Counted from the first letter of the stretch, positions 1-8,217 are shown. The stretch: 64,000 nucleotides of DNA from Polynucleobacter sp. es-EL-1 (GCF_018687975.1 NZ_CP061310.1:62001-126000); one strand, 5' to 3'. A program made the numbers and translations. Notes: a model not told the origin generated them from the sequence alone.

Positions 1-1
1 G

Positions 2-1057
2 CAGTTAATGACGATTGTTGTGCCTTCATTAGAGGCATTGAAAAAAGAAGGTCAAGCAGGTCAACGGAAGATTACTCAGTACACACGCTATGGCACTGTT
101 GTGCTGGCAACATTCCAGGCCTTAGGAATCTCTGTAGCCTTGCAAGCCCAGCCTGGCTTGGTAATTAACCCAGGATTCATGTTTGAATTGAATACTGTTG
201 TTACCTTGGTTACTGGCACGATGTTCTTAATGTGGCTTGGCGAACAAATTACCGAGCGTGGCTTAGGTAACGGGATTTCCATCATTATTTTTGGAGGCAT
301 TGTTTCTGGGTTGCCTTCAGCAATCGGCAGCTTATTAGAGTTAGTTCGCACTGGCTCAATGAATATTTTGTCTGCAATGTTGATCGTAGTGATTTGCATC
401 GCTGTAACTTACTTTGTCGTATTTGTAGAGCGTGGTCAGCGTCGTATTTTGGTCAACTACGCTAAGCGTCAAGTTGGCAATAAGATTTATGGTGGCCAGT
501 CTTCTTATTTCCCATTGAAGTTAAACATGGCTGGTGTTATTCCCCCAATATTTGCTTCATCTATTATTTTGTTCCCTGCAACGATTGCCGGCTGGTTTAC
601 ATCAGGTGAGCCGACCAATATGTTTAGCAGAATTATTAAAGACTTGGCAGCAACATTAGCCCCAGGTCAGCCCGTGTACACAATTTTGTATGCGGCTGCA
701 ATTATTTTCTTCTGCTTTTTCTACACAGCCTTGGTATTTAATAGCCGTGAGACTGCAGATAACTTGAAGAAGAGTGGTGCATTTGTTCCAGGTATTCGTC
801 CTGGTGATCAGACTGGTCGCTATATCGATAAGATCTTGGTGCGCTTAACTTTGGCTGGTGCAATTTATATGGTTTTGGTTTGCTTGTTGCCAGAATTTTT
901 AGTGTTGAAGTACAACGTGCCATTCTATTTTGGCGGTACTTCATTGTTGATTATTGTCGTTGTTGCAATGGATTTTATGGCGCAGGTTCAGTCATTCATC
1001 ATGCAACAGCAGTATGGTTCTTTAATGAAAAAAGCTAACTTTAAGATGGGCGCTTAA
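2..1057 (+). CDS. secY: Protein translocase subunit SecY (5' end outside window)
   Basis: This is the channel-forming subunit of the SecYEG translocon in the inner membrane, which passes unfolded preproteins to the periplasm and inserts membrane proteins. The reading frame is open from base 2 (reading Q-L-M-T-I-V-V) and gives 351 residues, so roughly the first 90 residues of a ~440-residue protein lie outside the window. Visible features are the KITQYTRYGT segment after an early transmembrane helix, successive hydrophobic helices, a cytoplasmic loop with RRILVNYAKRQVG, and the C-terminal loop with the SRETADNLKKSGAF and PGIRPG motifs that contact SecA and the ribosome. It is followed 4 bases later by infA, the usual end of the spc ribosomal operon in Burkholderiales. 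The identification is certain; only the start is missing. Confidence 0.98.
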   Translation, partial: QLMTIVVPSLEALKKEGQAGQRKITQYTRYGTVVLATFQALGISVALQAQPGLVINPGFMFELNTVVTLVTGTMFLMWLGEQITERGLGNGISIIIFGGIVSGLPSAIGSLLELVRTGSMNILSAMLIVVICIAVTYFVVFVERGQRRILVNYAKRQVGNKIYGGQSSYFPLKLNMAGVIPPIFASSIILFPATIAGWFTSGEPTNMFSRIIKDLAATLAPGQPVYTILYAAAIIFFCFFYTALVFNSRETADNLKKSGAFVPGIRPGDQTGRYIDKILVRLTLAGAIYMVLVCLLPEFLVLKYNVPFYFGGTSLLIIVVVAMDFMAQVQSFIMQQQYGSLMKKANFKMGA

Positions 1058-1061
1058 CTGA

Positions 1062-1280
1062 ATGTCTAAAGACGATGTAATTCAGATGGCGGGAGAAATT
1101 ATTGAGAATTTGCCGAACGCAATGTTTCGCGTGAAGCTAGAGAACGGACATGTGGTTTTAGGGCACATTTCTGGAAAGATGAGGATGCATTACATCCGCA
1201 TATTGCCAGGAGATAAGGTGACGGTGGAGATGACTCCTTACGACCTGACACGCGCCAGAATCATATTCCGAGCGAAGTAA
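1062..1280 (+). CDS. infA: Translation initiation factor IF-1
   Basis: IF-1 binds the A site of the 30S subunit and helps IF-2 and IF-3 select the initiator tRNA. The 72 residues form a single S1/OB-fold: M-S-K-D-D-V-I-Q-M at the start, the conserved G-H-I-S-G-K-M-R core, and the end D-L-T-R-A-R-I-I-F-R. Length equals that of the E. coli factor. It lies 4 bases after the secY stop, so it is probably translated from the same spc-operon message. The position between secY and rpmJ is typical of Burkholderiales, unlike E. coli, where infA is elsewhere. Confidence 0.98.
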   Translation: MSKDDVIQMAGEIIENLPNAMFRVKLENGHVVLGHISGKMRMHYIRILPGDKVTVEMTPYDLTRARIIFRAK

Positions 1281-1315
1281 AAATTAAGTTGTACCTATTT
1301 TTTTAGAGGTGAGTT

Positions 1316-1432
1316 ATGAAAGTTTTGGCATCCGTTAAGTGTATTTGCAGAAATTGCAAGATCATTAAGCGCAAACGCGTTGTGCGCGTGATCTGTTCTT
1401 CAGACGCACGTCATAAGCAGCGTCAAGGCTGA
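1316..1432 (+). CDS. rpmJ: 50S ribosomal protein L36
   Basis: This 38-residue, very basic protein is the smallest large-subunit protein. It begins M-K-V-L-A-S-V-K-C-I-C and ends H-K-Q-R-Q-G. The zinc-ribbon ligands of the C+ form are present: Cys11, Cys14, Cys27 and His33. An AGAGGTGAG ribosome-binding sequence lies just before the ATG. It sits between infA and rpsM as in other betaproteobacteria. Confidence 0.97.
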   Translation: MKVLASVKCICRNCKIIKRKRVVRVICSSDARHKQRQG

Positions 1433-1456
1433 TCTGGTTAATTAAGAGGAAATCTC

Positions 1457-1822
1457 ATGGCACGTATCGCTGGGGTAAACATCCCAAATCATCAACATAC
1501 TGTTATCGGTTTAACAGCAATTTTTGGCATCGGCACTACCCGTGCTCGCAAAATCTGTGAAACCACAGGTGTTGCTATCGACAAAAAAGTTAAAGATCTT
1601 ACAGACGGCGACTTAGAAAAGTTGCGTGATGAAGTAGGTAAGTTCATCACTGAAGGTGACCTGCGTCGTGAAGTAACGATGAGCATCAAGCGTTTGATGG
1701 ACTTAGGCTGCTATCGCGGTGTTCGTCATCGTAAGGGCTTGCCTGTTCGTGGTCAACGTACTAAGACTAATGCGCGTACTCGCAAGGGCCCACGTAAGTC
1801 TGGTGTGCAACTGAAGAAATAA
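1457..1822 (+). CDS. rpsM: 30S ribosomal protein S13
   Basis: S13 sits in the head of the small subunit, contacts the P-site tRNA and forms bridges to the large subunit. The 121-residue product begins M-A-R-I-A-G-V-N-I-P and has the helix-two-turn-helix region (I-F-G-I-G-T-T-R-A), the Y-R-G-V-R-H-R-K-G-L-P-V-R-G-Q-R-T-K-T-N-A-R-T-R segment and a basic tail. An AAGAGGAAATCTC ribosome-binding region precedes the start. It is the first gene of the alpha operon (rpsM-rpsK-rpsD-rpoA-rplQ). Confidence 0.98.
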   Translation: MARIAGVNIPNHQHTVIGLTAIFGIGTTRARKICETTGVAIDKKVKDLTDGDLEKLRDEVGKFITEGDLRREVTMSIKRLMDLGCYRGVRHRKGLPVRGQRTKTNARTRKGPRKSGVQLKK

Positions 1823-1840
1823 TCAAGAAAGTTTATTGAC

Positions 1841-2248
1841 ATGGCAAAACAACAATCCGCTTCTGCAGCTTCACAGCGCGCACGCAAGAAGGTTAAAAAG
1901 AACGTTGCTGATGGTATTGCACACGTTCACGCTTCTTTTAATAACACCATTATTACGATCACTGATCGCCAAGGTAATGCGCTTTCATGGGCAACATCTG
2001 GTGGCCAAGGCTTCAAGGGCTCACGTAAATCAACACCTTTTGCTGCTCAGGTAGCTGCAGAAGTTGCTGGTAAGACAGCCATTGAATGCGGTATCAAGAA
2101 TTTGGAAGTTCAGATCAAAGGCCCAGGCCCAGGTCGTGAATCCGCAGTGCGTGCATTGAACTCATTGGGCATCAAGATCACTGAGATTCAAGACGTAACT
2201 CCAGTTCCACACAACGGTTGCCGTCCTCCTAAGCGTCGTCGTATCTAA
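1841..2248 (+). CDS. rpsK: 30S ribosomal protein S11
   Basis: S11 lies on the platform of the small subunit near the E site. The 135-residue protein has a basic A/K-rich N-terminus, then H-V-H-A-S-F-N-N-T-I-I-T-I-T-D and A-T-S-G-G-Q-G-F-K-G-S-R-K-S-T-P, and ends with H-N-G-C-R-P-P-K-R-R-R. These are family hallmarks. It follows rpsM by 18 bases and is separated from rpsD by an unusually structured 116-base gap. Confidence 0.98.
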   Translation: MAKQQSASAASQRARKKVKKNVADGIAHVHASFNNTIITITDRQGNALSWATSGGQGFKGSRKSTPFAAQVAAEVAGKTAIECGIKNLEVQIKGPGPGRESAVRALNSLGIKITEIQDVTPVPHNGCRPPKRRRI

Positions 2249-2298
2249 GCTAGGAAGTTGGCAGTACAAGTTTTAGTAGTTTTTTATTAAAGCCCACT

Positions 2299-2346
2299 GT
2301 TCACCTGATTTAAAGGGTGAACTCACCGCCGGTCGCAAGACTGCGG
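2299..2346 (+). promoter_or_regulatory. Two consecutive RNA hairpins in the rpsD leader
   Basis: The first hairpin pairs GTTCACC (2299-2305) with GGTGAAC (2316-2322), seven perfect pairs around a 10-base loop. The second spans 2326-2346, with eight pairs, one bulged C (2329) and a GCAA tetraloop (2335-2338). The second ends 4 bases before the purine-rich ribosome-binding sequence (GAAAGGAAAG, 2351-2360) of rpsD. No T-run follows, so neither is an intrinsic terminator. S4 is known in E. coli to repress the alpha operon by binding a structured leader before rpsM. A role for these hairpins in S4 feedback is only an inference. Confidence 0.5.
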
Positions 2347-2364
2347 CAAAGAAAGGAAAGCATC

Positions 2365-2988
2365 GTGGCACGTTACTTAGGGCCTAAGGCCAAATTAGCA
2401 CGTCGGGAAGGTACCGACTTATTTTTAAAGAGCGCACGTCGCGCCCTGTCAGACAAGTGCAAGTTAGATACTAAGCCTGGTCAACATGGCCGTACATCTG
2501 GCTCAAGAACATCGGATTACGGTAATCAATTGCGCGAAAAGCAAAAGGTTAAGCGTATCTATGGCGTATTAGAGCGTCAATTCCGCCGTTACTTCGCAGA
2601 AGCTGAGCGTCGTAAGGGCAACACTGGTGAAACATTGCTCCAGTTATTAGAGTCACGTCTCGATAACGTTGTTTATCGTATGGGATTTGGTTCTACACGT
2701 GCTGAAGCACGCCAATTGGTTTCTCATTGCGCAGTGATGCTCAATGGCAATCCAGTCAATATTCCATCTATTCAGGTTAAGCCTGGTGATGTAGTGGCGA
2801 TTCGTGAAAAAGCGAAGAAGCAAGCACGTATTACAGAATCACTCAATTTGGTTGGACAAATGGCAGCTGTTACTTGGGTTTCAGTTGACGCAGCCAAGCT
2901 AGAGGGAACATTTAAGCAAGTGCCTGACCGTGAAGATATTAGCGGTGAAATTAATGAAAGTTTGATCGTCGAATTGTATTCACGCTAA
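2365..2988 (+). CDS. rpsD: 30S ribosomal protein S4
   Basis: S4 is a primary 16S rRNA-binding protein that nucleates small-subunit assembly and helps decoding accuracy. I start it at the GTG at 2365: the product then begins (M)A-R-Y-L-G-P-K-A-K-L-A-R-R-E-G like all S4 proteins, is 207 residues long, and has GAAAGGAAAG directly upstream. A longer in-frame start at 2317 would add 16 non-conserved residues that overlap the leader hairpins. Only one cysteine is seen near the N-terminus, so this is the zinc-free (C-) form. The S4 RNA-binding domain (L-L-E-S-R-L-D-N-V-V-Y-R-M-G-F) is at about residues 97-160. Confidence 0.97.
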   Translation: MARYLGPKAKLARREGTDLFLKSARRALSDKCKLDTKPGQHGRTSGSRTSDYGNQLREKQKVKRIYGVLERQFRRYFAEAERRKGNTGETLLQLLESRLDNVVYRMGFGSTRAEARQLVSHCAVMLNGNPVNIPSIQVKPGDVVAIREKAKKQARITESLNLVGQMAAVTWVSVDAAKLEGTFKQVPDREDISGEINESLIVELYSR

Positions 2989-3011
2989 TTAGGCACCCTC
3001 AAGGAAAAAAT

Positions 3012-3992
3012 ATGCAAACAAATTTGCTCAAGCCAAAAATTATTTCTGTTGAAGCGCTTACCGCCAACCAAGCTAAGGTTGTTATGGAGCCGTTCGAGCG
3101 TGGCTATGGCCACACACTCGGAAATGCATTACGTCGTGTTTTGTTGTCCTCAATGGTTGGTTATGCACCAACTGAAGTAGCAATTGCAGGTGTGGTTCAT
3201 GAGTACTCCACATTAGATGGAGTTCAAGAGGATGTAGTAAACCTCTTGTTGAACCTCAAAGGTATCGTATTTAAGTTGCAGTCACGTGACGAAGTTACTA
3301 TCAATTTGCGTAAAGAAGGTCCTGGCGTTGTTACTGCAAAAGATATCGACTTGCCACATGATGTAGAAATCATCAATCCTGATCACGTGATCGCTCATTT
3401 GTCTGCTGGTGGCAAATTAGATATGCAGATCAAGGTTGAAAAAGGCCGTGGCTATGTACCAGGCAATATGCGTCAATACCATGACGAAGCAACCAAAATC
3501 ATTGGTCGCATCGTATTGGATGCCTCATTTAGCCCAGTAAGCCGTGTTAGCTATGCTGTTGAGTCTGCTCGTGTTGAGCAACGTACCGACCTTGATCGTC
3601 TCGTCATGACAATCGAAACAAATGGTGTGTTGTCTCCTGAAGAAGCAATTCGTCAAGCCGCTACCATTTTGGTTGATCAGTTAGTTGTGTTCGCAGCTCT
3701 TGAGAGCAGCGAAGTATCTGGTGATCTCGCACCAAGTCGCTCTTCAATGGTTGATCCAATGTTGATGCGTCCAGTTGATGATCTCGAACTCACAGTTCGC
3801 TCTGCAAACTGCTTGAAGGCTGAGAACATTTACTACATCGGTGACTTGATTCAACGTACAGAGAATGAATTGTTGAAGACGCCTAATTTAGGTCGTAAGT
3901 CTTTGAATGAAATCAAAGATGTATTGGCGGCTCGTGGCTTAAGTCTTGGCATGAAACTCGAAAGCTGGCCTCCAGCTAACCTCGAGAAATAA
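3012..3992 (+). CDS. rpoA: DNA-directed RNA polymerase subunit alpha
   Basis: The alpha subunit dimerises to start RNA polymerase assembly. The 326-residue product has the N-terminal dimerisation domain (F-E-R-G-Y-G-H-T-L-G-N-A-L-R-R-V-L-L-S near residue 28), a linker near residue 235, and the C-terminal domain that binds UP elements and activators (E-L-T-V-R-S-A-N-C-L-K and T-P-N-L-G-R-K-S-L-N-E-I-K). An AAGGAAAAAAT ribosome-binding stretch precedes the ATG. It lies between rpsD and rplQ as usual, with 16 bases to rplQ. Confidence 0.98.
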   Translation: MQTNLLKPKIISVEALTANQAKVVMEPFERGYGHTLGNALRRVLLSSMVGYAPTEVAIAGVVHEYSTLDGVQEDVVNLLLNLKGIVFKLQSRDEVTINLRKEGPGVVTAKDIDLPHDVEIINPDHVIAHLSAGGKLDMQIKVEKGRGYVPGNMRQYHDEATKIIGRIVLDASFSPVSRVSYAVESARVEQRTDLDRLVMTIETNGVLSPEEAIRQAATILVDQLVVFAALESSEVSGDLAPSRSSMVDPMLMRPVDDLELTVRSANCLKAENIYYIGDLIQRTENELLKTPNLGRKSLNEIKDVLAARGLSLGMKLESWPPANLEK

Positions 3993-4008
3993 TTAGAAAG
4001 GAAGCATC

Positions 4009-4404
4009 ATGCGTCACGGAAACGGCTTACGCAAACTAAACAGAACATCATCACATCGCTTGGCGATGCTGCGCAATATGTCCAATTCACTCTTGGAGCA
4101 CGAAGTGATTAAAACCACTTTGCCAAAAGCTAAAGAATTGCGCATGGTTGTTGAGCCTTTAATTACATTAGGTAAAAAAGATAACTTAGCAAACCGCCGC
4201 TTAGCATTTAATCGCACACGTGATCGCGATATCGTAACTAAGCTCTTTACAGAACTTGGCCCACGTTACGCTACACGTCCAGGTGGCTACCTTCGTATTT
4301 TGAAGTTTGGCTTCCGCCATGGCGATAATGCTCCAATGGCTTTAGTTGAATTGGTAGATCGCCCAGAAGTTGAAGAAACAGCAGTAGTAGCTGAAGAGGC
4401 TTAA
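4009..4404 (+). CDS. rplQ: 50S ribosomal protein L17
   Basis: L17 is located around the exit-tunnel side of the large subunit. The 131-residue product starts M-R-H-G-N-G-L-R-K-L-N-R and has the H-R-L-A-M-L-R-N-M and L-E-H-E-V-I-K-T-T-L-P-K-A-K-E-L-R motifs of the family. It ends in a short acidic tail rich in E, V and A. AGAAAGGAAGC just before the ATG is a good ribosome-binding site. It is the last gene of the alpha operon, followed 16 bases on by an intrinsic terminator. Confidence 0.98.
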   Translation: MRHGNGLRKLNRTSSHRLAMLRNMSNSLLEHEVIKTTLPKAKELRMVVEPLITLGKKDNLANRRLAFNRTRDRDIVTKLFTELGPRYATRPGGYLRILKFGFRHGDNAPMALVELVDRPEVEETAVVAEEA

Positions 4405-4420
4405 GTCTCGCAGTTGCTGT

Positions 4421-4450
4421 AAAAAGCCAGGCTTCGGTCTGGCTTTTTTC
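4421..4450 (+). terminator. Intrinsic terminator of the alpha operon
   Basis: A near-perfect stem AAAAAGCCAGGC / GTCTGGCTTTTT encloses a TTCG tetraloop (4433-4436) and is followed by a T-run. The placement 16 bases after rplQ and before cutA marks the end of the ribosomal transcript. Confidence 0.93.
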
Positions 4451-4473
4451 ATTTATCAGTTTATAAATACAGA

Positions 4474-4824
4474 ATGTCTGAAAACGCCCCGATCAACCCT
4501 AGCAAGCTTTTAGTAGTGCTTACTAGCCTACCAAGTTCGGAAGCCGCCAAGGCCATGGCTCGCGCATTAGTGGAGCAAAATCTGGCTGCCTGCGTGCAGC
4601 TGACTGAGGGTATTCAATCGATATATCGCTGGGAAGGAAAAATTTGCGAGGAGCAAGAGGTGTTGCTATCTGCAAAAACCACTCAATCACAGTGGCTTGA
4701 TATTTTGGCTTTCATCCAGCAGGAGCATCCCTATGACTTGCCAGAAGTTTTGGCATTTTCGCCTGAGGTATATGAAAAACAATACGGCAAGTGGGTCGAG
4801 TCTGAGGTAAATTCGTCATTATGA
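4474..4824 (+). CDS. cutA: CutA1 divalent-cation tolerance protein
   Basis: CutA1 is a small trimeric protein of the PII-like fold, historically linked to copper tolerance; its biochemical role is unsettled. The 116 residues include L-T-S-L-P-S-S-E-A-A-K near the N-terminus, N-L-A-A-C-V-Q-L, the I-Y-R-W-E-G-K-I motif and E-H-P-Y-D-L-P-E-V-L-A-F near residue 88. All are diagnostic. The last four bases overlap dsbD (ATGA), so the two are translationally coupled, an arrangement common in proteobacteria. Confidence 0.94.
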   Translation: MSENAPINPSKLLVVLTSLPSSEAAKAMARALVEQNLAACVQLTEGIQSIYRWEGKICEEQEVLLSAKTTQSQWLDILAFIQQEHPYDLPEVLAFSPEVYEKQYGKWVESEVNSSL

Positions 4825-6497
4825 AATTACATTCTTTTTTGACTAAGCTTGGCATTTTCTTGTTGGTGCTGTCTGCCCAGGTATTGGCAGCCTCTGATTT
4901 TTTGCCCCCAGAAAAAGCATTTAAGGCTGAGGCGACATGGCTCGAGAATTCAAATGAGATTGAGCTAGAAATTACCCCTGCCAAGGGCTATTACATTTAT
5001 CAAGAATCCCTCCGCTTTCAAGTGGGGACTGAGCCAGACAAGCTGGTCGCGACCCAAGCTTCACTGCCTTTGGGTATTGAAAAGTTTGATGAAACCTTTC
5101 AAAAGAAGATGCAGGTTTATAAACAAGCCTTTTTATTAACTCTCAGTAGAAAAGGGGAGCCAGGAAAACCACTCTACCTAGATCTTGAGCTGCAGGGATG
5201 TGCAGAAGCTGGTATTTGCTATCCGCCAATGACGTTGAAATTTATATTGGCTGCTCCGGGTGTAAAGGCTGGGCCAATTCTTGAAGTGCTAGAGTCGGCA
5301 TCGACTATGAAGTCCAAACCAAGCAATAGCATTGGCCTGATGGAGCTCTGGCGTGAGCGCGATGACGTCAATGCAATTGGTCGCTTCTTAGAGGGAACGC
5401 CTACAGGCTATTTATTCCTTGCATTCTTTGTGCTGGGTTTAGCCCTTGCATTTACCCCCTGTGTTTTGCCAATGCTACCGATTTTGTCTAGCGTGGTTTT
5501 TGGGACTGCTGGAAATAGAGCGATATCAAAAGGACGCGCAGCGCTTCTAGCGTCCGCATATGTATTGGGAATGGCCTGTATGTACGCTCTTGCGGGGGTC
5601 TTGATGGCTGCGCTAGGCGGGAGTGTCCAAAGAGCGCTTCAGAGCCCTATAGCGCTTGTTGGCTTTGCCATTCTGTTGTTGGCATTGTCAGGTAGCTTGT
5701 TTGGTTTCTATGACCTGCGTTTGCCCCAATCTTGGAATCAGAAGATTGATGAGCTGGCAGGGCGTCATAAGGGAGGCAGCACTACTGGAGCATTTGCTTT
5801 GGGCGGAATTTCTACCTTAGTGGCGAGCCCCTGTATTACCGCTCCTTTAGCCGGAGTGTTGGCTTTTATAGCTCAAACAGGCTCCATGAGCTTGGGCGCT
5901 GGCCTACTTTTTGTGATGGCATTAGGGATGGGCCTGCCTTTGCTGTTTATCGCTGTTGAGGCAAAAATTTTGATCCCCTCAACTGGCATTTGGATGGTTT
6001 GGCTACAAAGGACCTTGGGAGTTCTATTGGTGGCAACAGCAGCTTGGATCGCATCCCCATTGTTGCAAATGGGCAGTACTAGTTCTAGCAGTATTACAGC
6101 TGACGATCCAAGAGGCCACCAGATTGGTAATGTGCGCTTTACCGTAATTCAATCGAGCGCTCAATTGGATCAATTTTTGGCTCAAGCTAAAGAACAGAAA
6201 AAAGTTGTTTTACTCGATTTTTATGCTGACTGGTGCATCTCTTGTAAGGAGATGGAGATTAATACTTTTGCAAATACAGAGGTTAATGAGCAATTAGCAA
6301 AATTTGTTTTATTGCAGGCTGACGTTACTAAAAACAGTCCTGAAAATCAGCAATTGCTAAAGCGTTTTGGACTATTTGGACCGCCCGGAATTTTATTCTT
6401 CGATCAAAATTCAAGCGAGTTGAAAGATCAACGTGTGATTGGTTATATGCCGCCACAACGTTTTATTGAGCGCTTGAAAAAAGCTCTAGGAAATTAA
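4821..6497 (+). CDS. dsbD: Thiol:disulfide interchange protein DsbD
   Basis: DsbD carries electrons from cytoplasmic thioredoxin across the inner membrane to periplasmic DsbC and to cytochrome c maturation. All three domains are visible in 558 residues. A signal peptide (about 1-23) leads to an N-terminal immunoglobulin-like domain with Cys127 and Cys133. The hydrophobic core (about 195-415) holds the membrane cysteines Cys214 (F-T-P-C-V-L-P) and Cys338 (A-S-P-C-I-T-A-P). The C-terminal thioredoxin domain has W-C-I-S-C at Cys472/Cys475. It is coupled to cutA and convergent with hemB across a terminator. Its likely client DsbC is encoded at the far end of this window. Confidence 0.97.
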   Translation: MKLHSFLTKLGIFLLVLSAQVLAASDFLPPEKAFKAEATWLENSNEIELEITPAKGYYIYQESLRFQVGTEPDKLVATQASLPLGIEKFDETFQKKMQVYKQAFLLTLSRKGEPGKPLYLDLELQGCAEAGICYPPMTLKFILAAPGVKAGPILEVLESASTMKSKPSNSIGLMELWRERDDVNAIGRFLEGTPTGYLFLAFFVLGLALAFTPCVLPMLPILSSVVFGTAGNRAISKGRAALLASAYVLGMACMYALAGVLMAALGGSVQRALQSPIALVGFAILLLALSGSLFGFYDLRLPQSWNQKIDELAGRHKGGSTTGAFALGGISTLVASPCITAPLAGVLAFIAQTGSMSLGAGLLFVMALGMGLPLLFIAVEAKILIPSTGIWMVWLQRTLGVLLVATAAWIASPLLQMGSTSSSSITADDPRGHQIGNVRFTVIQSSAQLDQFLAQAKEQKKVVLLDFYADWCISCKEMEINTFANTEVNEQLAKFVLLQADVTKNSPENQQLLKRFGLFGPPGILFFDQNSSELKDQRVIGYMPPQRFIERLKKALGN

Positions 6498-6504
6498 ACT
6501 GCTT

Positions 6505-6538
6505 AAAAGTTAAATGGGTGTGGCCCATTTAACTTTTT
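6505..6538. terminator. Bidirectional terminator between dsbD and hemB
   Basis: A perfect 14-base-pair stem, AAAAGTTAAATGGG (6505-6518) with CCCATTTAACTTTT (6524-6537), has a five-base loop TGTGG. The A-run on one side and T-run on the other let it work in both directions. It lies between the convergent stops of dsbD and hemB. Confidence 0.93.
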
Positions 6539-6548
6539 GAATGACGAA

Positions 6549-7568
6549 TTACTTGCTTGCCTTTAAAAGGCGCGCAGCTTCGAGTGCGAAGTAAGTCAGA
6601 ATGCCATCGGCACCAGCACGCTTAAATGCGAGCAAAGATTCCATCATGACAGCATCATGATCTAGCCAACCATTTTGCGCGGCTGCTTTGAGCATCGCAT
6701 ATTCACCACTGACTTGATATGCATAGGTAGGGTAATTAAACTCTTCTTTCACGCGGCGAACAATATCGAGGTAAGGCATACCAGGCTTGACCATAACCAT
6801 GTCAGCACCCTCGCTAATATCTAAAGCAACCTCCCGCAAAGCCTCGTCAGTATTGGCGCAATCCATTTGATAGGTTTTTTTATCGGCCTTACCCAAATTT
6901 TTTGCTGAACCTACAGCATCGCGAAACGGACCATAAAAAGCTGAGGCGTATTTCGCAGAGTAAGCCATGATGCGGGTATGAATCAGTTTATTTTGTTCGA
7001 GTGCTTCACGGATTTTTCCAATCCGACCATCCATCATGTCAGAGGGCGCAACAATATCTACACCAGCTTCTGCCTGCATAACAGCTTGTTGAACGAGGAT
7101 GGCAGTAGTCTCATCATTCAGAATGCGACCTTGCTCATCTAATACCCCATCTTGTCCATGACTTGTGTAAGGGTCAAGAGCAACATCCGTCATGATGCCC
7201 AAATTGGGAAAGCGCTTTTTAAGTTCACGCACTGCATTCGGAATTAATCCATTTGGATTGAAGGCTTCCTTGCCATCGGGCGTTTTTAAGCTAGCATCAA
7301 TTACCGGAAAGAGCGCCATCACGGGAATGCCCAAATCAACGCACTCCTGGGCAACCGGAAAGAGCAAGTCTAAGGAAACGCGATTGATTCCAGGCATGGA
7401 AGAAACTGCTTGAGATTGATTTGAGCCTGCCAGTAAAAAGACGGGATAAATGAGATCATTTGCGCCCACTTGATTTTCTTGTACTAAGCGACGCGACCAA
7501 TCGTCACGACGCATGCGACGTGGACGATGTGCTGGAAAGTTCAATAAAGCGTTAGCTTGTGATTTCAT
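6549..7568 (-). CDS. hemB: Delta-aminolevulinic acid dehydratase (porphobilinogen synthase)
   Basis: HemB condenses two 5-aminolevulinate molecules to porphobilinogen in haem synthesis. I use the ATG at 7568 (M-K-S-Q-A-N-A-L-L), giving 339 residues. A TTG 21 bases upstream would add seven residues without a ribosome-binding site. The active-site lysine regions are present (A-Y-S-A-K-Y-A-S-A-F-Y-G-P-F and G-A-D-M-V-M-V-K-P-G-M-P). The metal-site segment reads D-V-A-L-D-P-Y-T-S-H-G-Q-D-G, with Asp/Ala where zinc enzymes have Cys, so this is predicted to be a magnesium-type enzyme. It overlaps the end of engB by 17 bases, so the two are probably one transcript. Confidence 0.95.
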   Translation of the reverse strand: MKSQANALLNFPAHRPRRMRRDDWSRRLVQENQVGANDLIYPVFLLAGSNQSQAVSSMPGINRVSLDLLFPVAQECVDLGIPVMALFPVIDASLKTPDGKEAFNPNGLIPNAVRELKKRFPNLGIMTDVALDPYTSHGQDGVLDEQGRILNDETTAILVQQAVMQAEAGVDIVAPSDMMDGRIGKIREALEQNKLIHTRIMAYSAKYASAFYGPFRDAVGSAKNLGKADKKTYQMDCANTDEALREVALDISEGADMVMVKPGMPYLDIVRRVKEEFNYPTYAYQVSGEYAMLKAAAQNGWLDHDAVMMESLLAFKRAGADGILTYFALEAARLLKASK

Positions 7569-8217
7569 CTTCTTGAGTCTCTGCTTCAAATAACCATTTA
7601 ATAACAGTATTGTCGGCCTCTTCTAGGCCAATGCGTTTAGTGCTGGAGAATAATTGTGCCGTAAGTTGCTTAGATTCCCCATTTCCATCGGGAAGGGCTG
7701 GGTCATATTGCTGTAACTGCTTGCGCACCGCCTCTAAGGCGTGTTTACACTCACTTTTATTGAGTTTGTCGCATTTACTAAGCAAAACATGAATGGGCTT
7801 GCCGGTGGGCACAAACCACTGAATCATTTGCTCATCTAGGTCGGTAATGCCGCGTCTAGAGTCCACAATCAGTACCATGCCGACCAACTGCTGACGTTCT
7901 TGCAAGTAATCGCTTAGAAGGGCGTTCCAGTGGTATTTGGTCTCATGATTAACGGCTGCGTATCCATAGCCTGGCAAATCAACTAGATAGGCTAAGAGAT
8001 CATCTTTGGCAAAAAGACCAAAATAATTGATATGTTGAGTGCGACCAGGGGTTTTACTGGCAAAAGCCAGTCTTTTTTGGTTGCACAGCACGTTAATTGC
8101 GCTAGATTTGCCGGCATTTGAGCGCCCAGCAAAGGCCACCTCGCGAAGTGGGGTGGCAGGAAGACAATGGGTGTCATTGACTGTGGTTGAGAAACGGGCT
8201 TGAAAGAGTTTAGACAT
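7552..8217 (-). CDS. engB: Ribosome biogenesis GTP-binding protein EngB/YsxC (YihA)
   Basis: EngB is an essential TRAFAC-class GTPase that assists late large-subunit assembly. The 221-residue product has a P-loop G-R-S-N-A-G-K-S-S (residues 31-39), a switch region K-T-P-G-R-T-Q-H-I-N-Y-F, the G3 motif D-L-P-G-Y-G-Y-A, and G4 L-S-K-C-D-K-L-N-K. The length is close to the family norm of about 200-220. It is divergent from the cytochrome c4 gene, with 114 bases between them, and runs into hemB, as in related genomes. Confidence 0.96.
   Translation of the reverse strand: MSKLFQARFSTTVNDTHCLPATPLREVAFAGRSNAGKSSAINVLCNQKRLAFASKTPGRTQHINYFGLFAKDDLLAYLVDLPGYGYAAVNHETKYHWNALLSDYLQERQQLVGMVLIVDSRRGITDLDEQMIQWFVPTGKPIHVLLSKCDKLNKSECKHALEAVRKQLQQYDPALPDGNGESKQLTAQLFSSTKRIGLEEADNTVIKWLFEAETQEDEITS

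Noticed and set aside
88..399. Antisense open frame of about 100 codons inside secY
   Set aside because: It lies wholly opposite a strongly conserved gene, has no ribosome-binding site and no recognisable motif; similar antisense frames occur opposite gltB, gltD, murA and mrcA.
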